A stretch of DNA of 33,698 nucleotides, taken from Planctomycetia bacterium (GTDB lineage: Bacteria; Planctomycetota; UBA1135; GCA-002686595). The translations under genes and the position numbers were made by a program. Every line of letters begins with the position of its first letter. Position 1 is the first letter of the stretch. The stretch lies in the NCBI GenBank assembly GCA_005789645.1, contig SXXH01000272.1, positions 1-33,698 on the forward strand, written 5' to 3'. Below are positions 26,784 through 33,698 of the stretch, piece by piece. The notes below the pieces were generated by a model. It worked only from the letters and a program-made list of their open reading frames with translations. It was not told the DNA's origin and made no database searches.

Positions 26784-28085
26784 TCATCCAGCCCGACGCG
26801 CCGAGGCAGGTCGCGCCGAGAGGCGGACGCTCGCGCCGCGCGCCAGCGTGTCGAGGTGCACCGCGCGCCCCCACAGGCGCGCCAGGTTGTCCAGCACGGC
26901 GCGCGCCGGCGCCGCGTCGAGGTCGCGGCCATCGTGCTGGTGCACGAGCAGCAACTCGCCCCTGCGCAGATGGTCGTCCTCGCGCAGCTCGATGCGCGGC
27001 GCGGCGCCGTTCGAAAGGGCGCGCAGCAGCTCCTCCTTCTTCTCCCGCCACGAGCGCAGCTTGCCGTCCGGACCCGGGCTCGGTGCGAAGAGCTCCACGC
27101 GCGCGGCGAAGTCCTCGTCGACCAGCTCGTCGATCAGGGTCACGTCGTGGTGCGCGCGGCGCAGGCGGAACAGGTCGAGACCGCGCTCCTCGGCGGCGCG
27201 GAACAGCTCGATCCCGAGCTTGTACGGATTGAGCCGCCCCGGCGCTGCGGCGGTGGCGCCCGAATGGCAATCGGCGAAGTCGACGATCTCGGCATGCGAC
27301 AAGCCGCCCTCGACGAGGATCTTGGCGTGCCAGTAGCTGGCCCAGCCCTCGTTCATGACCTTGGTCAGGCGCTGCGGCAGGAAGTAGATGCTCTCGGCGC
27401 GCACGATGCGCAGCAGCGATCGCTCCCAATCGAGCAGCGGCGCGTGGTCGAGCAGGAAGCCCAGCACGTCGCAGGTGGGCGCGCGTCGCTCCTCTCCCCG
27501 TCCGCGCCGCAGCACCGCTTCGAGGTCGGCGGCCGGTCCGCTGGCGCGGCGCGAGCCCTTCAGCCGCTCGCGCGATGGACCCCATGGATCGACCAGGTTG
27601 TCGAGCGACAAGCACGCGTCGAGGAACGACTCGACCTCGTCGTGCCCGCGTTCGTCGATCAAGCGCCGCACCTCGGCCGCATGGGCCGCCATGGTGTCGA
27701 CCATCGAGCGATCCGTGGCCTCGAACCACAGGTTGTGCTTGAAGAAGTCGACGTGGCCGTAGACGTGGGCCATGACGAGCTTCTGCTCCATCTCGCTGTT
27801 GGACCTCACGAGGTAGGCCCAGGCCGGATCGTTGTTCACGACCAGCTCGTAGATCTTCGAGAGCCCCCACTGCCGGCCCTTCTCGAGGCGCTCCCACTCC
27901 ATGCCGAAGCGCCACGAGGGATGGCGCACGGGAAAGCCGCCGTAGGCCGCCACCGCGTTGACTTCGGAGGCGTCGAGCATGACGAAGCGCGTCTCGAAGA
28001 AATCGAGTCCGCGCTCGCGCGCCATGTGCTCGATCCGCGCTCGATGCCGCTCCAGTCGCGGCGGCAGCCCGTCGGGGCCGTTCAT
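26784..28085 (-). CDS. spoVR: SpoVR/YcgB family protein
   Basis: GLDFFETRFVMLDASEVNAVAAYGGFPVRHPSWRFGMEWERLEKGRQWGLSKIYELVVNNDPAWAYL, VMAHVYGHVDFFKHNLWF, MNEGWASYWHAKIL. Confidence 0.92.
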   Translation of the reverse strand: MNGPDGLPPRLERHRARIEHMARERGLDFFETRFVMLDASEVNAVAAYGGFPVRHPSWRFGMEWERLEKGRQWGLSKIYELVVNNDPAWAYLVRSNSEMEQKLVMAHVYGHVDFFKHNLWFEATDRSMVDTMAAHAAEVRRLIDERGHDEVESFLDACLSLDNLVDPWGPSRERLKGSRRASGPAADLEAVLRRGRGEERRAPTCDVLGFLLDHAPLLDWERSLLRIVRAESIYFLPQRLTKVMNEGWASYWHAKILVEGGLSHAEIVDFADCHSGATAAAPGRLNPYKLGIELFRAAEERGLDLFRLRRAHHDVTLIDELVDEDFAARVELFAPSPGPDGKLRSWREKKEELLRALSNGAAPRIELREDDHLRRGELLLVHQHDGRDLDAAPARAVLDNLARLWGRAVHLDTLARGASVRLSARPASARRAG

Positions 28086-29193
28086 CGTCCCCTCCCGAGG
28101 AAGGCGCGAATGGCGTCGGGCACGTCCTCGCGGCCATCGAGCGCCACCGAGACCAGCTTGTCCTCGCCGGGCAGCGCGAGGTCGAGATCCTTCTTGAACT
28201 GGCCCGAGCCGTAGGCGCTCTTGACCTGGCCGTAGCAGAACTGGTTGCAGCGCGGCAGGATCTCGTCGCGCAGGAGCGCGATGCAGCGCTCGGTGTCGCG
28301 CGCCGACCAGTTGTCGCCATCCGAGTAGTGGAACGGGTAGATGTTCCAATCCTCGGGTCGCCAGCGCGAGCGCAGCTCCTCGAGCAGGACTTCGTAGGCC
28401 GAGCTGATCTTGGTGCCGCCCGACTCGCGCAAGTGGAAGAAGCTGTGCTGGTCGACCACCTTGGCCACGGCGTCGTGGACGATGTAGACGACCTCGAGCT
28501 GCTCGTACTGGCTGCGCAGCCAAGTGTCGATCCAGAACGCCTTGACGCGCACGATCTCCTTCTGCTCGCGCCCCATCGAGCCGGACACGTCCATCACGTG
28601 GAAGACGACGGCCGCGGCCTGCGGCTCGTCCACCACCTTCTTGCGGCGGAAGCGTTCATCGCGAGGCTCGGGCAGCACCAGCGGCGCGTCGGGGTCGTAG
28701 GTGCCCGAGGCCACGGCGCGCTCGAACGCGTTGCGCCAAGTGCGCTTGAAGTGGCGCAAGGAACGCGGACCATGCTCGGCGAGGCCGCTCCAGCGACCCG
28801 CGGCGGCGCGCAACGCGCGATCGCCACGCGGCTCGATGCGCGGCAGTCCCAGCTCGCGCCCGAGCAACTCGGCCAGCTCCTCGAGCTCGACGTCGACCTC
28901 GAGGATGTGCTCGCCCGCGCCCTCGCCGGCCTCGCCGCCGCCTTGGCCCGGGCGCGGCTCGCCGCCCTCGGCGGGTTCGCCTTCGCCGCCGCCTTCCCCG
29001 CAGCGTCCATCACCTGGCCCGTCGCCATGGCGCAGCCGCGGCAGTTCGATCTGCGGGATCGGGATGGAGACGGCGTGGTCGCCGCGGCGCCCGAACAGCT
29101 CGGAGCTCGTCAAGTACCGCCGCAGGTCGCTGCGCAGCCGGCCGCGCACGATGTCCTTGAAGCGCGCGCGGTCCTGCCCGATCCGCGAGAGGC

Positions 29194-29197
<4 letters not shown>
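28082..29197 (-). CDS. yeaH: DUF444 / YeaH-YhbH family protein (vWA-like)
   Basis: VVFHVMDVSGSMGREQKEIVRVKAFWIDTWLRSQYEQLEVVYIVHDAVAKVVDQHSFFHLRESGGTKISSAYEVL; ATGA overlaps on both sides. Confidence 0.92.
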
Positions 29198-31224
<2,027 letters not shown>

Positions 31225-31232
31225 GGCGAGTG

Positions 31233-31250
31233 CGCGGCGGGGACGCCGCG
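31233..31250 (-). other. 7-bp hairpin 9 nt upstream of the prkA start codon
   Basis: CGCGGCG-ggga-CGCCGCG on +; sits over the expected ribosome-loading region of prkA. Confidence 0.4.
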
Positions 31251-31476
31251 GGGGCGTGTGTTTGGACGGGGAAGGGGCGGACGGCGGGAACGGTCCTCGA
31301 CGACCTCGTAGATCGGATCGGCGCGGCGCACCCCTGATGCCTTTCGCGGCCATGCGGCGGCGTCTTCCTGCCTCAGGGACCCTCTGGGCGCCCCATGGCG
31401 CGATTCCAAGTCCATTTCCGGCATTGACTTGCATCCAAGCCATGCTCCTCGCCCGCCACGCCCGCCCGAGCCTCAC

Positions 31477-31482
31477 TACGCT
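31477..31482 (+). promoter_or_regulatory. -10-like TACGCT, 7 nt before the start at 31490
   Basis: cacTACGCTgtcgcgcATG. Confidence 0.4.
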
Positions 31483-31489
31483 GTCGCGC

Positions 31490-32404
31490 ATGGACCGCTG
31501 CCTGCTGCCGTTCCTGTGCGCCTTGGCCCTGGCCTCCTGTCGCCCCGAAACCGCGCCTCGACCCGCCGAGGTGGCCTTCGAAGAGGATCGCGCCTGGCGG
31601 CTCCTGCTCGAGCAGGTCGCCATCGGCCCGCGACCCGCCGGCAGCGCGGGCGCCGAGCAGAACCGCTTGTTGATCGAACGCGAGCTGCGTGCGGCGGGGC
31701 TCGCGCCCGTGCGCGAGACCTTCCGCGCGCCGACGCCGGCGGGCGAGATCGAGTTCGTCAACGTGCTCGCCGACCTGCCCGGCACGGGCGACGACATGGT
31801 CATCCTCGGCTCGCACTACGACACCAAGCGCCTGCCCTTCCACTTCGTCGGCGCCAACGACGCGGCGTCGAACACCGCCGTGCTGCTGGAGCTCGCGCGC
31901 GTCATCGCCGCCGGCCGCAAGCGCGGTCCCACCTACCGCTTCCTGTTCATCGACGGCGAAGAAGCGGTGCGCGAGCAATGGATCGATCCCGACAACACCT
32001 ACGGCTCGCGCCACCACGCCAACAAGCTGCGCGACACCGGGATGAGCGCGCGCGTGCGCGCCTTCGTGCTGCTCGACATGGTCGGCGACGCGGACCTGCG
32101 CCTGACGCGCGATGTCTATTCCGATCGCAGGCTCGTGGAGATCTTCCACGGCACGGCGCGCAAGAACGGACTGGGCAAGCATGTCGACGGACCGTCGATG
32201 GACGTGCGCGACGACCACATCAGCTTCCTCGCGGTCGGCATCCCCTCCATCGACCTGATCGACTTCGAGTACGGGCCACGCAACTCGCACTGGCACACCG
32301 ACCAGGATGTGCCGGAGAACTGCTCGGCCGACAGCCTTGGCATCGCCGGACGCATCGCGCTGATGGGCTTGGACGTGCTGGAGAAGGACTACGCGCGCCG
32401 CTGA
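31490..32404 (+). CDS. M28 family lipoprotein, glutaminyl-peptide cyclotransferase-like
   Basis: GSHYDTKRLPFHFVGANDAASNTAVLLELARVIA, FLFIDGEEAVREQWIDPDNTYGSRHHANKL, DDHISFLAVGIPSIDLIDFEYGPRNSHWHTDQD; lipobox-like LALASC. Confidence 0.8.
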   Translation: MDRCLLPFLCALALASCRPETAPRPAEVAFEEDRAWRLLLEQVAIGPRPAGSAGAEQNRLLIERELRAAGLAPVRETFRAPTPAGEIEFVNVLADLPGTGDDMVILGSHYDTKRLPFHFVGANDAASNTAVLLELARVIAAGRKRGPTYRFLFIDGEEAVREQWIDPDNTYGSRHHANKLRDTGMSARVRAFVLLDMVGDADLRLTRDVYSDRRLVEIFHGTARKNGLGKHVDGPSMDVRDDHISFLAVGIPSIDLIDFEYGPRNSHWHTDQDVPENCSADSLGIAGRIALMGLDVLEKDYARR

Positions 32405-32520
32405 CAGGCGCGCATGCCCGCGAGGTCGACGACGCGCCGATGACCGTGGCGCGCTTGGTGGACGCCTCGACCGCGCCCAGCGTGCCGAATCCAACGCACT
32501 TGCCGCGCCGCGCCCACTCC

Positions 32521-32576
32521 ACCGCGTTCACTCCACCGCGTTCACTCCACCGCGTTCACTCCACCGCGTTCACTCC
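32521..32576. repeat. 14-bp perfect tandem repeat x4 (accgcgttcactcc) spanning the smc stop codon
   Basis: Four consecutive identical units read directly at 32521, 32535, 32549, 32563. Confidence 0.97.
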
Positions 32577-33698
32577 GCGGAGGCCACCGGTTCGACTTGC
32601 GCTGCGCCCGCGGCGCCACGTTCGGCCCGCGGCGCGGGCGCGAGTTCCACCACCGGCTCGCCCGACTCGGCGTCGACCACGGTCGCGCGCGGCTGCGGGG
32701 CGACCGCTCCATCGACCACCTTGGCCGAGGAATGGTCGCGTCCAGCCCAGCGCTCGACATCGCCCAACTCGACCGAGACTTGGCGCGAGACGCCCTTGAC
32801 CTCCATGGTCACGCCGTACAGTCCCTGGCAGGCGGCCATCGTCAGCTTCTTGTGCGTGACGACGACGAACTGCGTGTGGGAGCGGAACCCGTCGAGCATC
32901 GCGAGGAAGCGGCCCACGTTGGCCTCGTCCAAGGCCGCGTCGACTTCGTCGAGGATGCAGAACGGGCTCGGACGCGCCTCGAACACGGCGAACAAGAGCG
33001 CCAACGCGGTCATGGTGCGCTGCCCGCCCGAGAGCAGGCTGATCGGCAGGAGCTCGCGGCCGGGTGGACGCGCGTAGATGTCGACGCCCGCGTCGAGCGG
33101 GTCGGCGCCCTCCTCGAGCGTCACGTCGGCCTTGCCGCCACCGAACAGCTGGCGGAAGATGCGTTGGAAGTTGGCGCGCACGGTCTCGAAGGTCTCGAGG
33201 AACAGCTTCTTGCTCTCGACGTCGATGGTGGCGATCGTCTCCTCGAGGCTCGCGCGCGCCTGCGCGAGGTCGGCGCGCTGGGTCTCCAGGAACGACAAGC
33301 GACCGCCGGCCTCCTCGAGTTCGACCATGGCCTCCATGTTGACCGGGCCCAGCTTGTCGAGGCGCGCCTTGGATTCGCGCACTTGCGCGTCCAGCGCGTC
33401 GAGCGCCTCGGACGCCGACAACCCGGCCTCGGGCTCGAAGCCCTCCGACAGCGCCAATTCGTCGAGCGACAGCTCCTCCTGCGCGCGGCGCACGATCTCG
33501 TCGCGCGCCATGGCGACGCGCTGTTCCTCGAGGCGCAACTCCGACAGGCGCGCAGCTAGACCTTCCAACTCGCGCGAGAGCGAATCGAGCGCGCCGCGCG
33601 ATTGCGCGAGGATCAGGCGCGCCCCATCCAGTCGCGAGCGCAAGTCCGCCACCTCCTCCTCGATCCCGGCGCGCTGGGCGAGGATCTCCGCGCTGCGC
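32570..33698 (-). CDS. smc: Chromosome segregation protein SMC, C-terminal part (5' truncated by window)
   Basis: LDKLGPVNMEAMVE, LLSGGQRTMTALALLFAVFEARPSPFCILDEVDAALDEANVGRFLAML, THKKLTMAACQGLYGVTMEVKGVSR; frame open to the window end. Confidence 0.93.
   Translation of the reverse strand, partial: RSAEILAQRAGIEEEVADLRSRLDGARLILAQSRGALDSLSRELEGLAARLSELRLEEQRVAMARDEIVRRAQEELSLDELALSEGFEPEAGLSASEALDALDAQVRESKARLDKLGPVNMEAMVELEEAGGRLSFLETQRADLAQARASLEETIATIDVESKKLFLETFETVRANFQRIFRQLFGGGKADVTLEEGADPLDAGVDIYARPPGRELLPISLLSGGQRTMTALALLFAVFEARPSPFCILDEVDAALDEANVGRFLAMLDGFRSHTQFVVVTHKKLTMAACQGLYGVTMEVKGVSRQVSVELGDVERWAGRDHSSAKVVDGAVAPQPRATVVDAESGEPVVELAPAPRAERGAAGAAQVEPVASAE

Noticed and set aside
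31421-31436. Possible sigma-54-like GG...GC element (ggcattgacttgca) upstream of the QC-like gene
   Set aside because: GG-to-GC spacing is 9 nt rather than 10 and the flanks are poor; a TACGCT -10-like hexamer sits next to the start instead.
32405-32531. Small minus-strand ORF downstream of smc (MNAVEWARRGKCVGFGTLGAVEASTKRATVIGASS...)
   Set aside because: Short, overlaps the QC-like gene end and the tandem repeat; no independent support.

Overview
High-GC, gene-dense chromosomal window. I infer a Planctomycetota-like host from the PVC-type CxxCH heme/dehydrogenase protein and the DUF1080-like domains. I support 21 CDS, two of them cut by the window ends. In order they are: clpX (3' part); a 1226-aa TPR / metallopeptidase / DUF1080-like / thioredoxin-like secreted protein; a DHH phosphoesterase; rlmN; two small secreted proteins; lat (L-lysine 6-transaminase) with a degenerate ALDH-like protein upstream; rnpA-yidD-PD40 propeller with overlapping ORFs; an M28+PDZ peptidase; a YfhO-like membrane protein coupled to a YycJ-like MBL hydrolase; a PVC CxxCH/NPCBM/DUF1080 protein; three glycosyltransferase genes (one a GT2-GT4 fusion); the prkA-yeaH-spoVR operon; a glutaminyl-cyclase-like M28 protein; and smc (3' part). 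There are no tRNA, rRNA, CRISPR or transposase genes. The most interesting signals are outside the gene list: (1) a recurring gapped palindrome YGTCAANNNAAYTTGACAG, three strong copies plus one near copy, each inside an unrelated CDS; (2) a ~512-bp segment between the ALDH-like gene and rnpA bounded by 26-bp inverted repeats (25/26 identical); (3) a TANNNT -10-like hexamer 6-13 nt upstream of the start codon of nine first-in-unit genes, suggesting leaderless or ultra-short-leader transcription; (4) a 14-bp perfect inverted repeat 81 bp apart in the spoVR-GT intergenic region; (5) compact hairpins abutting or overlapping stop codons at convergent gene ends; (6) a 14-bp x4 tandem repeat across the smc stop codon. 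All functional readings of these are inference and need genome-wide computation.
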